64,000 nt of DNA. Origin: Diploptera punctata. Its lineage: Eukaryota; Arthropoda; Insecta; Blattodea; Blaberidae. Positions 23,307 through 33,960 of this stretch are shown piece after piece; the stretch's first letter is position 1; each line of letters starts with the position of its first letter. A program made the translations under genes and the position numbers. Under the pieces are notes generated by a model. The model searched no databases and was not told the origin of the DNA. It saw nothing but the letters and a program-made list of their open reading frames with translations. The stretch covers positions 1,054,001 through 1,118,000 of the forward strand of contig JASPKZ010007286.1 in NCBI GenBank assembly GCA_030220185.1. Reading direction: 5' to 3'.

Positions 23307-23734
23307 TAAACAGTGGATAGCCTATCTACAAAGGGGATAAAAATATATCCAAGATAGAGCGAGTAATGAAGCCATGCACAACGAAGATAAGCGTGCGAAC
23401 AACACATGTGTACTGACGTGACGAATCACATTCATACATCCAAAAGCACATTGATAAAATCCCTTATCAGCGCAGCGAAATCTTGTTGCAACGCAGAATA
23501 AAGCTATCGACCTTTGAATTTCTGGTTTTCTAACATTCCTACACAATATTATATTTGCAAATATAAATAAACACATCATTGAATAAACACTGACATGTTA
23601 TGTAACTGCTTTTATTCTAGAGGAAGTGCAGACACGCTGGAGAATTGCTTCAGAACCTTCAGCTTTCGAAAACAAATTAAAACACAAATAGGATAATAGT
23701 TTATATTAGAAAAATAGTCGGGAAATGTATGTAT
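23307..23734. other. No recognisable feature
   Basis: About 430 bases with only short random frames. Confidence 0.5.
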
Positions 23735-24562
23735 CTAACATATAAAAATCAATGTTTGTTTATTTGTTGGTTTGTTCGTATTCTATGCGCGGCCATACCG
23801 TTGATCCTATTTTGATGTTTTTTTTTTTGGCTAAATGGTCAGGAGATTCCCGGGATGAACACAGGCTATAAGGGAGTTATGATATTCAACCCCTTCACCC
23901 CATAAAAATTACCCTTTGTAGTGAAAAACGTGAAATAAAGTCCCTATTTTGATGCTTAAATGGTTTACGCTGCCTAAACCATAAAAAATACACCAAATTA
24001 ATGTACACAGAATTGATCTAAAAAAAACTCTACAAAAAAGTCCGCGACAGCATATGTTTATCTTTTACGGATAACTCGCAATAACCATCTTTGTCTTTCA
24101 TTGTTACCAAGAAGATCGGGATACGTAGATTCCCGGGCAAGCGTGCTCTGCCATACCGTACATCAGATTGAGATGGGGCTTTTTGAAAAATGTTCAGGAG
24201 ATTCCGGGGATGAACATAGGCTATGAGAGAGTTGTAATACTCAACCCCTTCACCCCTAAAAATCACCCTTTGTAGTGAAAAACTAGAAATAAAGTCCCTA
24301 TTTTGTCGCTTAAATGGCTTACGCTGTCTAAACCATAACAAATACACCAAATTAATGTACACAGAAATGAATATCTCAAAAAACTGTACAAAAAAGTCAG
24401 CGACAGCATATGTTTATCTTCTATGGATAACTCACAATAACCATGTTTGTCTATCATTGATGACAAGATCGGCATAAGCAGATTCCCGGGCAAGTATAAC
24501 AGCGCACGGCTGGTGGTAAAAACACATTGACATTTATTTAGGAGTAGCCGGGTATAAGCTAG
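23735..24562 (+). mobile_element. Helitron-like element
   Basis: It starts TCTAACATATAAAAATCAATG and ends GCCGGGTATAAGCTAG before a T. A block containing GGAGATTCCCGGGATGAACA, GACAGCATATGTTTATC and GATTCCCGGGCAAG occurs twice (about 23840-24140 and 24170-24500), so the unit is partly duplicated. It is related to 18714-19871. Confidence 0.6.
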
Positions 24563-24954
24563 TTATAAATAATTAAAAGATGCAAGCAAATAGGCATAAA
24601 TTACTACTTCATTCGCACGGCGTTGCCCAATATTTATTTATGCCTATCTTCTTGTCACCATTTAAGTAAATGACTCTGAAAAACTATGGATTCAACACAA
24701 ATCACAGTCATTATAAACATTTTATTTTTTTGCTCATTACCACCCCCTCATTATCCCTGGGGATGCTAGCGTGTCAAACTTTGGCTTAAATATAACACTG
24801 AGCAACAAAAAACAAACAAACTTTTTTTTGTCCCAAAAAGAAAAATATGTGATTCTGATAGAATTTTTTCTCCCGAATTCAAATATGATATCGGTTTTCT
24901 CCATCACGCAAGGTTTCCGAGAGGCAGGAATTTATAATTTCAAACACTTTAATA
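24563..24954. other. No recognisable feature
   Basis: About 390 bases up to the mariner terminus. Nothing identifiable. Confidence 0.5.
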
Positions 24955-26145
24955 CAGGGTGGTCCAAAAGTCTCGATCCATTTCCATTAAATTTACATTT
25001 TCTTCGTTGTTCTTTAGGTCATCGCGAAGTATGCTTACCATTGAAGAAAGAATAACAGTTGTTTCCACGCGATTGCGATTGGTAAGCTATGAACAAGTGC
25101 GTCAGGAATTTGAACGAAAGTTTCACTAACCAGCACCTCTAGAGCCAATATCCGGATGTTGGTGAACAAATTTAGACGAACAGGAAGTGTTCTTGATGAT
25201 AAACGTTCAGGCAGACCACAGACCTCTGCAAATGATGTTGAACGTATTCAGTACGCTATTGAACGCAGTCCAGGCGCGTCGACTCGCAGGCTCAGTAATG
25301 AACTGGACATTCCCAGGACAACAGTCTGGTGGAGGGTTTTAAGGTTTAAACTCAACAAACGTGCAAGTGCTACATCACTTGGAACAGGAAGATTATGCTG
25401 CCCGTCAGACTATATGCTATGATTTGCTTCAGGCTGTTGCTAATGAACAATATCCTTTTCAGTGACGAGGCTACACTCCACATTTGTGGTCGTGTAAATA
25501 GGCATAATTGTCGAATATGGCCGACGAGCAACCAAATGCTACATATGAATGGCAACGAGATACACCAAAAATTAATGTATGGCTAGGTGTAACAGCAACA
25601 AAACTGTACGGTCCATCCATGTTTCAAGAACCCACAGTCACTGGAGTCACCTACTTGGACATGCTTGAACAATTTCTAGAACCACAGCCTACGCAGGTTT
25701 GTGTTTTACACTCTGTTGTCTTTCAGCAAGATGGTGCCCCACCGCATTTCGCTCTGTGTGTGCGTGCCTATCTCAATGCAACATTTCCGGATCGCTGGAG
25801 CGGCAGAGCTGCGCCAAGAATGTGAACACCACGCTCACCAGACTTAACCCTATTTGATTTTTTTGCGTGGGGTTTTATCAAGTCTCATGTGTACAAGACT
25901 AAGGTTCGTGTCTTCCTCATTTACGGGAACGCATTTACGAGGCAGTAGCTTCTATTACACCACGCCATCTGCGTAATGTGTTTAGAGCAACAGTGCAGCG
26001 CTGGGAGCAATGCCCCAAAATGCAAGGGGGACAGATTGAACTGTACTGAAGATTGTTCACAGACATCTGACAAATAGCATATGCAACAGTCATGAACGTT
26101 GGTCAATTCTTTCAAAAAATGGATCGAGACTTTTGGACCACCCTG
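24955..26145 (+). mobile_element. Tc1/mariner-superfamily transposon, complete ends
   Basis: The 1191-base element has perfect 29-bp inverted termini starting CAGGGTGGTCCAAAAG, flanked by the TA target duplication (24953-24954 and 26146-26147). One transposase gene fills the interior. The ends look competent for mobilisation by a related transposase, but the internal gene is broken, so this copy is non-autonomous. Confidence 0.95.
25031..26049 (+). pseudogene. Broken Tc1/mariner transposase
   Basis: It opens MLTIEERITVVSTRLRL and contains a helix-turn-helix region (NKFRRTGSVLDDKRSGRP, then STRRLSNELDIPRTTV). Catalytic segments follow: FSDEATLHICG (first Asp), FQQDGAPPHFAL (second Asp) and TPRSPDLTLFDFFAWG (third Asp about 36 residues later). 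The end, REAVASITPRHLRN-like to ELY with stop 26047-26049, is intact in another frame. Stops at about 25125 and 25824 and frameshifts near 25140, 25360, 25540 and 25905 disable it. The three-Asp pattern indicates the mariner side of the superfamily. Confidence 0.9.
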
Positions 26146-26147
26146 TA

Positions 26148-26984
26148 TTTTATACATTCGTAACTGCACAATATTAGAACATTCGGACTCACCTAGAAAG
26201 TAAGAAATGACGATTTTCTGCTATATTTCACCTGTGGAGCATCCCTCTTGATGGACCAACAATAATCGGCCAGCATATTAGGATTCTACTTGCCTTGATA
26301 TCTCTTTTCCATAGCTGAAACCATTTGAGTTAGCTCATTTGGTTTTATTTTACAATGGACAAATAGACAAAAAAAGTTAAAAAAATAATTATTTAAATCC
26401 ATTAATTTAAATTGAAATAAAAAAAACTGTGGGTGATGGAGAGATTCCGAATATATATTTGAAAGACGATAAAAAACTGCATTAAGTACAACTATTGGTA
26501 CTCATGAGCCAAAAATCATGTTGACCAGTGTAATTTTATAAGCTATGAACATGTGTAGAAATGGGGAAGAAAAAAGCTAGTTGGAAGAAGGTGAAATGTC
26601 ACTGTGCGCTATATAACTGTAGTGTCAGTGTTTACGTAGTAAATAGTGTAGTGAGTGCCTATTCATTATAACAAGTAACAATATTCTAACGGCAAGCCAG
26701 TCTGTCGGGTCGTCCGTTCTTCAGGGCTGTCCACCTACTGTACTTTAAACTTACATAGTGCTTGCTATATAGCATAATATATTTCCATTACTTTCCTATA
26801 CCTACGTGTTCTTTCTTTCGCGAATTACATCGCCAATTTTTTCTATGAGTCTATTCTTGTTGCCTGGGAGTGAGGTTTGACACCAGGAATTCCATCAGGG
26901 ACATACAAAGTATTCATTAACATGCCACATCTCTAATAGAGGTATCTAAGAAGGATATTATATATGATATTGTGAAAATAGGGG
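26148..26984. other. No recognisable feature
   Basis: About 840 AT-rich bases after the transposon. No coding or repeat signal that I can support. Confidence 0.5.
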
Positions 26985-27452
26985 ACGAAACGAGAATTAT
27001 AGATTTGTATATGCGGAAAGAATTGTTAATGTCTGTGCCAAGTATCGAATGGTGCAGTAGGCTGCACACTAGAGGTTCATGGTTCGATTCCTGGTTCACA
27101 CATTAATTTTTCTTTTCACAATATCATTATAATATTATAATATGATCCATTATTGGAACTGTGTTAATTTTTTTTTTCAAATGTCCCATGTTTGTCTTTC
27201 GACATTCCTGGTTTCTCTCCTGGCATGGCGTACTTGTAACCCACTTCTGAGGTTGGGGCGCCTGGAAGGCGGGGTTACATTGCCCCGATGATATGATGGG
27301 TGATGATGATGATAGTGGTGCGCCAGGAGAGTCCCTAATCCTAAGCTTAACCTAAGATGAATATGAATGATGATGAATGCGATGGCCATATGATTTCGGG
27401 GACATTTGTCTTACAGGTGAGGAAAAACCCGATAAAAATAACAGTATTGGAA
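26985..27452 (+). mobile_element. SINE6-type repeat, split by SINE1
   Basis: GGACGAAACGAGAATTATAG to GGTTCGATTCCTGGTTCACA, then an AT-rich tail to GGAACTGTGTTAA (27167), continuing after the inserted SINE as AATAACAGTATTGGAAAATG. Relatives are at 33471-33790 (minus) and 33791-33960 (plus). The GGTTCGATTCC box B suggests a tRNA-derived head. Confidence 0.65.
27168..27434 (-). mobile_element. SINE1a, head missing
   Basis: From poly(T) at 27168 through CCATGTTTGTCTTTCGACATT to GGTGAGGAAAAACCCGATAAA. The tRNA-like head and a segment near 27400 (between GGGGAC and ATTTGTC) are missing. The uninterrupted target sequence exists at 33471-33545. Confidence 0.85.
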
Positions 27453-27796
27453 AATGATGAAGGAACCGAAAAATTCCATTGGGATTCCCGGGAACGAACC
27501 TTCAGATCTATACCTATCCGCTCTTAGAGTGATCCTAACATACTCAACGCCAATTGTATCCTTTCGCCATTCGCGCCACAATTACTGTCACATTGACAGG
27601 GAGCACGTGTGAAGTATATAAGACATGTGATCGTTGGATGGAGTAGATTACAAGAAAGTTAGTGAGATTTTTACTTAACTTGTGAAATGCATTTAAAATA
27701 ACTTTTTTTGACCATTAGATGGCGACATATCAACAGAAGATTCGACACTTCTAGTTATTTTCTTGCATCAGTATCGACTGAATCATGACTCAAATG
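27453..27796. other. No recognisable feature
   Basis: About 340 bases. Nothing identifiable. Confidence 0.5.
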
Positions 27797-27925
27797 CATC
27801 ATCATCCACAATCACGGATTAAGTCCATGTGGCTTGTTCCGGTCTCATAGATTCTCATTCAAAAAGTTGAATCCATCTCTTTTTTCGGTCTGCAATGTTC
27901 TTGTCTCCTCTTGGTTTGTAATTAA
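27797..27925 (-). mobile_element. LINE 3' end fragment, GAT tail
   Basis: The minus strand gives a degraded CRPKKRW.Q motif, a 3' UTR (ACCGGAACAAGCCACATGGA) and a GATGATGATG tail at 27797-27807. The layout matches the LINE-A relatives at 13.9 and 52.6 kb. Confidence 0.65.
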
Positions 27926-28256
27926 CACATTCAGTACCGTGATCCAGTTAAGGCGTTTAAAGAGACTATCGTGTATGCGGCCGTCGGTCAGTTAACTCGT
28001 TTTAGAGCGGGCGCGAACAAACCGCGTTTATATTCGGCGCCTAAATATTGTGTTGGCTTAGTATGTCTTGCAGATCATAGATGGCATGTAAATGTACATT
28101 TTCTATTCCCGTTTGACACATTTAACCCTGGCGAATCCCCTTTTATGTTTAAAACAAACAACACATGGAATTCGTTCACCCAAATTTGCCTCCAGGCTCC
28201 AATGCAGTCGTATATGTTTCTCGTTATCGCGTTGTTGTTTGTGCGTGAGTGAAACC

Positions 28257-28448
28257 ATGGCGAAAGAAAAATATCTCACTGAAGAAGAATTACTGAATAT
28301 TTTGTATAATGATGATTCAGGTGATGAACTGATTCCTGAATTAGAAGATTCACAAAGTGAAAGTGAAGATGAACTTCCACTTCCTGAAATTGATACGCCG
28401 ATACCATGTGATGTCAGTCACCCAAGTTATTTCACCATCAAAATTTGA
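28257..28448 (+). pseudogene. Acidic N-terminal fragment, possibly piggyBac-like transposase
   Basis: 64 codons, starting MAKEKYLTEEELLNILYN and then a run rich in Asp, Glu and Ser (residues 18-45). Short acidic N-termini of this style open piggyBac-type transposases; that is the basis of the call. Downstream bases (28449-28620) read as an unrelated frame with Cys and Trp (VFKWLACGFKCP), perhaps the element's C-terminal region after a large deletion. No DDD catalytic segment and no clear CCC/TTAA ends were found, so the identity is tentative. Confidence 0.35.
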
Positions 28449-28954
28449 ATTTTCAAGGACTAATAGTTTGTGAATAATGGTCCATTTTCTGAAGTGCCAC
28501 GAAAAAGGGTAGCTGGGGTATTTAAATGGCTGGCCTGTGGGTTTAAATGCCCTGCTCAGTGCCTGCTACTGAATGTGACACATACTTTTTGGAATCCATA
28601 TGTAATAAACTATTTTAAGTTGTAATTAATGATTAGGTATATTTCAAAACATTTTCTATTATTATTTTCATTCACGAAGAATAACAAGTATATTCAGAGG
28701 ACATACTTTTAATTTAATGAAGGACCTATTTTTTCGCGTACTTACTGCATCTACTTCGTACACCGGTGTCCATAACCAATGAAAAGCAAGCAGGTCACAT
28801 GGTTTTGTTTTGATGAGGATCACTTTAAGATACAAGTGTTTTAGCTTTTATGAAGTAAGTTGTTCATTCTAAATGATAATTATATAATAATTCTACATTG
28901 CCTGAAAATTATCGGAACATCGGCCTGCTGTATACCTACATTATTCAATATTTT
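28449..28954. other. No firm feature
   Basis: Apart from the possible C-terminal remnant noted under 28257-28448, nothing is identifiable here. Confidence 0.4.
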
Positions 28955-29118
28955 CAAGGGCACACCAGCTATAACGGCTGGGGGACCCGACATGCTGACC
29001 ACATGTCACCCCTATGCTGGCTCGATGATCGTCTACCTCCGTGATTAATACATGCGGATGTGAGGCCAGCAGCCGGTTGGTAGGCCAAGGGCCTTCTGGG
29101 CCTGTTGCGCTTGCAGTA
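28955..29118 (+). mobile_element. SINE2, 5'-truncated
   Basis: It matches the 3' half of SINE2 in plus orientation (ACCAGCTATAACGGCTGGGGG to GGCCTGTTGCGCTTGCAG). No tRNA-like head. Confidence 0.8.
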
Positions 29119-29162
29119 GAGAGTACACTCTGTTCATTTGGAGTAAAAGTAATCCTTCTACT

Positions 29163-29472
29163 CGTGTATGGATAATGTCAAATCGAGGGATGAAATGAGA
29201 TGAAACACCAATTATAATCATCAAAAGTCCTGTGCTACAGCCTACACGGATGCCAGCTGACCAGACTTGTCACACCATCACAGGAGCAGAAGAAATGGCA
29301 TGAGTATGTAGAAGTGGTGGAATGGAATTTTTGCCAGGGGAAAAAAAGGAGACACCTGCCCTGACTCGCATTCTTCCATCAACGCATTCTTCCACTCTAT
29401 ATGGAGTGACCGAAACGAGAACTCGTAATCCACAGGTGACTAACCAATTGCGCCATTGAGCCGCTTACCTGA
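29163..29472 (-). mobile_element. SINE5 with tRNA-like head
   Basis: On the minus strand the head reads AGCGGCTCAATGGCGCAATTGGTTAG with box-B-like GAGTTCTCGTTTC near 29415. The body ends GATGAAATGAGATG-like near 29190. The partner copy is 2545-2755. Confidence 0.65.
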
Positions 29473-29588
29473 CGGTTAAAAAAAGTATATATTTTTTTAA
29501 TTCACGAGAAAATAAAACATCCTTATGAAAATAAAATTCCTGGGGAAGACAACATAAATATGGAATGGTTTACAAATTTGAGATATCT

Positions 29589-30080
29589 ACATTTGTATAC
29601 ATTTCACTATTTTCTCAATACTGATTATAAAATATTTGAAAGTTTCATAAAGTTTCCATTAAAAGAAGTGAGACATTTTCGAAGTCCCACGCAGACACCA
29701 CGCGCATGCGCCAACATTTGTATACATTTCACTAGTTTCTCAATGCTGATTATAAAATATTTGAAAGTTTCATAAAGTTTCCATTAAAAGGAGTGAGACA
29801 TTTTCCTAGTCCCACGCAGACACCACACGCATGCGCCAACATTTGTATACATTTCACTATTTTCTCAATGCTGATTATAAAATATTTGAAAGTTTCATAA
29901 AGTTTCCATTAAAAGGGGTGAGACATTTTCCAAGTCCCACGCAGACACCACGCGCATGCGCCAACATTGTATACATTTCACTATTTTCTCAATGCTGATT
30001 ATAAAAATATTTTAAAGTTTCCATTAAAAGCAGTGAGAATTTTTTTAAGTCCCGTGCAGACACCACGCGCATGCGCCAAC
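29589..30080. repeat. 125-bp tandem repeat, four units
   Basis: ACATTTGTATACATTTCACT recurs at 29590, 29715, 29840 and (shortened) 29965, a period of 125. Each unit ends CACGCGCATGCGCCAAC, a CpG-rich block in otherwise AT-rich DNA. The last unit lacks about 10 bases near 30010. A short frame crosses the units but has no independent support. Confidence 0.92.
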
Positions 30081-30488
30081 AAACGCGAAGCGGTTTACAC
30101 TATGGAATCACGCGATGCAGCCAACATATACACGGTATTTAACGAACCTAAAAGCTAACCTAACGCAACTTAAGTACTCTAATCTGTGAGAGTCCAACCT
30201 AGACGCTAACCTAACGCAATTGAAGCACTGTAAACTGTGAAAGAATGCAACACCAAAAAATAAATAGTTGGTTATGAAATTCTGAAGTACATGCTCTATG
30301 TTGGCTGCACATGAACATGTGTTGTAGTATAAACACGATTTTCACCCACTTAAAAACATTGGATCGACTTGAAACTTTGTATACTTGTAAAGGACCAATG
30401 GCAATACAATAATTTCATAAATAATATATATAATAGGTTGCGGACTTACTGACTTTTGGTCCATCGTTGTAAGAAATTAACATTATAT

Positions 30489-30572
30489 CATCTCGTAGCT
30501 CAGTTGGTAGAGCGGTGGACTGTAGTGGTATATAATTTCAGTAGGTTGCTGGTTCAAATCCGGCCCGGATGA
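30489..30572 (+). tRNA. tRNA-Tyr-like sequence with intron, defective
   Basis: The D arm (TAGCTCAGTTGGTAGAGC), a GTA anticodon in GGACTGTAG, an intron starting TGGTATATAATTTC and the T arm (GCTGGTTCAAATCCGGC) are present. The acceptor stem pairs at 6 of 7 positions. The 3' side of the anticodon stem (ATCCATA in the 63.4-kb copy) is deleted, so a functional tRNA is unlikely. Confidence 0.6.
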
Positions 30573-30895
30573 TTTTTTTTCTTAGAAGAGTATTACTTTT
30601 AGCTCATATTACAATAGTATCGAATTTGAAGATATTTACATTTTTATCTTATTCTGTAAAATATTAATGACAATTTTGTAAACTTACCACATTGTAATTT
30701 TTCCAAAAAATATGAGAAGGATACGATTAACTGTAACTATTTATCTATATTAAAATATTCAACAATATTATAATAATGTTAGATAATAATAAGAATTTAA
30801 AAAAATATAATTATATTCGTGCCTAGACACTAAAAATATCGCAAGTAATTAAATTTTCATGGGATTCCGGTTTATGACAATCAATTAAACTAAAA

Positions 30896-31155
30896 ATGTA
30901 AAAAATAAATAATAGTTTAAAAAACTAAAACAACACGCTTTATTAGAAAACCAAACTAAAAAATAAATAAATAAATAATAGTTTAAAAAACTAAAACAAC
31001 ACGCTTTATTAGAAAACCAAACTAAAAAATAAAAAAAATAAATAATAGTTTAAAAAACTAAAACAACACGCTTTATTAGAAAACCAAACTAAAAAATAAA
31101 AAAATAAATAATAGTTTAAAAAACTAAAACAACACGCTTTATTAGAAAACCGAAC
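30896..31155. repeat. About 58-bp tandem repeat of a foldback arm
   Basis: AATAGTTTAAAAAACTAAAA and ACACGCTTTATTAGAAAACC recur four times in direct orientation, with variable AAATAAAT spacers. The unit equals the outer arm of the foldback. Confidence 0.88.
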
Positions 31156-31674
31156 TAAAAAATTAAAAATAACTTTAATTTCCAAAACGCTTGCGTTAAA
31201 ATTAGAGTGGTCAACAAAAAAAATCATCTCCAACACATCTAGAATAAAATTATAGTTATCTATAAAAAAAAATACCGCCGAAAGCGTGGGGTGCTTTTTA
31301 TGGTTTTTATGTTTTCTTCTTAGAGACTTTACTTTTAACAATATCTGTTTATTATCAAATATATTAATTTATATAGAACACCCCACGCTTTTGATGGTAA
31401 AATTATTTTTTTTGTAGATAACTAGTTTTATTTTAGATGTGTCGGAGATGATTTTTTTTGTTGACTACTTTAATTTTATCCCAAGCGTGTTGGAAATTAC
31501 AGTTATTTTCAATTTTTTAGTTCGGTTTTCTAATAAAGCGTGTTGTTTTAGTTTTTTAAACCATTATTTATTAAACTTGCTGATGCTGCTAGGCTCTTAT
31601 ATACTGTACTTGAGTTAGTCTGTTACACTTTTATATGACAAACATTAATCAATGTACGAGTATACACTTAGTTT

Positions 31675-32212
31675 ATGCATTGCAGAGACTCTTGATGTCC
31701 CAACTCCTTTCAAAAAATGTTAAATTGAAAATATATAAAACTATTAATTCTACCAGTTATATTATATGGGTGCGAAACATGGACTCTTACTTTAAGGGAG
31801 GAAAGGAGATTACAAGTATTTGAGAATAAAGTACTTAGGAAAATTTTTGTACCAAAGAGAAATGAACAGACAGGTGAATGGAGAAGACTACTTAACAACG
31901 AACTACATGGTCTTTATAGGAAGCCAGATAAAATAAGAACAGTTAAGTCTCGTAGACTGCGATGGGCAGGACATGTTGCACGTATGGGGAATGAAAGACT
32001 TGCATGGAAGCTTCTTGTAGGAAAGCCAGAGGGAAAACGCCCAGTTGGTAGACCAAGAATGAGGTGGGAGAACAACATTAACTATGATTTGAGGAAGTAG
32101 ATTATACAGGGAATGATCGGAAAGCATTCGCTCAGGATAGGGATGTATGGAGAGCTTATGTCCGCGCGGCCATGAACCTACGGGTTCGATTGTGCCAGTG
32201 AGTTAGTTAGTT
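31675..32212 (+). mobile_element. LINE-B copy with 14-bp target duplication
   Basis: It starts ATGCATTGCAGAGACTC and encodes QRLLMSQLLSKNVKLKIYKT through PVGRPRMRW; frameshifts occur near 31745 and 32096. TATACACTTAGTTT (31661-31674) and TATACGCTTAGTTT (32213-32226) are the target duplication with one mismatch. It lies just beyond the first foldback locus. Confidence 0.92.
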
Positions 32213-32553
32213 TATACGCTTAGTTTGAATGTGCAGAAAGCTATTGGCATTATTATTTGAAACAAATGCACGAAAGTCGTTATAATCAATTCTGCGAATT
32301 GACAAAACGAAACAAATGTATCAAAACAATTAAAAAATACATTCTATAACCAGAAATAATTTATTTTTATTTGGCGTTATATCGAAATAGGCTAAGTACC
32401 GTAGTAATGACATGAAATTATTATTTATATCCATATAATTTCAATTGAACACCCTTGCTTGTTTACTTGTAAAATTTTTAATTAAGTTTGCTATAGTTTA
32501 TTCACATGTTGGCGAAAAATGCAACTTTTTTTTATGAATATTACAGAATTAAT

Positions 32554-32725
32554 ATAAAATTATGGATTATTCACCTGAAAGGTCCGTCTCCTCAACTTAG
32601 TTAATCTAGTTTGAATCCTCCCGATGATGGGACAAGTCCCGAAAGCGCTACAGTTAAATGATTGACTAAGTTGAGGAGACGGACCTTTCAGGTGAATAAT
32701 CCACAATTTTATATTAATTTTGAAT
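32554..32725. mobile_element. Foldback element, about 60-bp arms
   Basis: AATATAAAATTATGGATTATTCACC followed by TGAAAGGTCCGTCTCC and TCAACTTAGT at the left is complemented at 32675-32725. The loop holds a hammerhead-like sequence (32620-32653). The arm sequence GTCCGTCTCCTCAACTTA is shared with the insertion at 3632-3803. Confidence 0.85.
32620..32653 (+). ncRNA. Hammerhead-like motif, altered core
   Basis: CCGAUGA (canonical U4 replaced by C), helix II GGGAC AA GUCCC, GAAA, palindromic AGCGCU and A. The layout matches 3709-3744 but the core change and weak helix I argue against activity. Confidence 0.25.
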
Positions 32726-32879
32726 AATACCTCAACGGAACACATCATGAATCTTATAAAAGTTGAATATTACAGTACATGATATTGTTCGATTTTCCGT
32801 TCTATTTGTAAAATATTTTACATCGCTGTATGAAATAAAGCAAAATATTGGCTTTACGACATATAATCATAAAATTTTT

Positions 32880-33032
32880 CTTTCTTTCTTCTTCTTCTTC
32901 TTCCTTCCAAGTATTAGGCCAAGGTCTGTTACGATCCTATAGAAATTTTTCCCTCTAGCGTTTCACAGGACTGCCCAGAGATCTTCGTCCTCTTGGTATA
33001 TAATTATAAACAGGTTTGGGGATCCGATTTGA
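32880..33032 (-). mobile_element. LINE-A 3' end
   Basis: The minus strand encodes SNRIPKPVYNYIPRGRRSLG (with a stop replacing W of the final KRW) and the LINE-A tail CTTGGAAGGAAGAAGAAG. 5'-truncated. Confidence 0.85.
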
Positions 33033-33470
33033 ATCATTTAATATCACAAAAAAGAAAATGAAAAATTAAATGATGTTAATGTACTTGTACGATGATTGGC
33101 CAAGCCTAGAATGAAGAAAGCACGAGTAGGGTACTACGATATTCATTCTTTGGCACGTTTCCCACGAAAATGGAGTATATATAACAGGTTATAGAGAGAG
33201 CGCACTCCACATATCAAACTAGAGTATCCGACTATCCATTATTTATTTCCCTTTTCGTTCCTATATCTAAATTTCCTTGTCTTTCTAACAAGAATATAAA
33301 ATGTATAAACATTTCATAAATTCTATTAACAGTAACTATTTTAAGTAAATATAGTCTAAAATCAATTTAATGGAGATGTTAATATTCTTCTTCTACATGA
33401 ATAGGTTAATTTATATTGAGGAATAGGCAACTAGTACAACGTTTAAATTGAATTTTCATGTAACTTAACA
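33033..33470. other. No recognisable feature
   Basis: About 440 bases. GGAGTATATATAACAGG near 33172 resembles a TATA region but no gene follows. Confidence 0.45.
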
Positions 33471-33790
33471 TTTTCCAATACTGTTATTTTAACACAGTTC
33501 CAATAATGGATCATATTATAATATTATAATGATATTGTGAAAAGAAATCACCAAATAAAATCTTCCATTATTTTCCAAGAGGAAGAAGAGATGTCGGACG
33601 TCCTCGGAAGACATGGTCTTAGATCTATTAGTGAAGACGGAACAGGCAACTCTTGCCTAAACCAGGAAGTGAAGAAGTGAAAAGAAAAATTAATGTCTGA
33701 ACCAGGAATCGAACCGGGACTTCTCCTCCGTAGGAGTGTGCAGCCCACTACACTATTCTAGATGGTAGTGACACCTACCTGGCAGCGGAC
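33471..33790 (-). mobile_element. SINE6-type repeat, split by LINE-F
   Basis: The minus strand reads GGGCTGCACACTCCTACGG, GGTTCGATTCCTGGTTCAG and ATTAATTTTTCTTTTCAC, then the AT-rich tail. The tail (33471-33545) is the uninterrupted version of the site that holds SINE1 at 27168. Confidence 0.7.
33548..33676 (+). mobile_element. LINE-F short 3' end
   Basis: It encodes NKIFHYFPRGRRDVGRPRKT to a stop, then the LINE-F 3' UTR (AACCAGGAAGTGAAGAA). GTGAAAAGAAA at 33537-33547 and 33677-33687 is the target duplication. Confidence 0.88.
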
Positions 33791-33960
33791 GAAACGACAA
33801 TTATAGATGTGTATGTGGAAAGAATTGTTAATGTTTGTACCAAGTCTAGAATAGTGTAGTGGGCTGCACACTCCTATGGAGGAGAGGTCCACGGTTCGAT
33901 TCTGGTTCAGACAATTTTTTCTTTTCACAATATCATAATAATATATTCATGTAACACGGA
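33791..33960 (+). mobile_element. SINE6-type repeat, plus orientation
   Basis: GGACGAAACGACAATTATAG, GTGGGCTGCACACTCCTATG, GGTTCGATTCTGGTTCAGA and TTTTTCTTTTCACAATATC. With 33471-33790 it forms an inverted pair around about 33775. Confidence 0.65.

Larger units (their letters stand above)
30300..31600 (+). mobile_element. tRNA-Tyr foldback repeat, locus 1
   Basis: Order: a conserved head (TTTTCACCCACTTAAAAACATTGG ... GTTGCGGACTTACTGACTTTTGG), a tRNA-Tyr-like segment (30489-30572), a link (AGAAGAGTATTACTTTTAGC), tandem arm repeats (30896-31155) and a large inverted repeat reaching about 31575, whose arms contain ACACGCTTTATTAGAAAACC, CGCTTGCGTTAAAAT and GCGTGGGGTGC. The same modules occur at 46790-47835 and, reversed, at 62330-63725. 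No protein is encoded. Confidence 0.75.

Noticed and set aside
29560..30158. Frames of 63-71 codons that look like a repeat protein
   Set aside because: They arise from the 125-bp tandem DNA repeat and have no start context or homologous domain.
33160..33200. TATA-box promoter (TATATATAAC)
   Set aside because: No gene or initiator follows and such words are common in AT-rich DNA.
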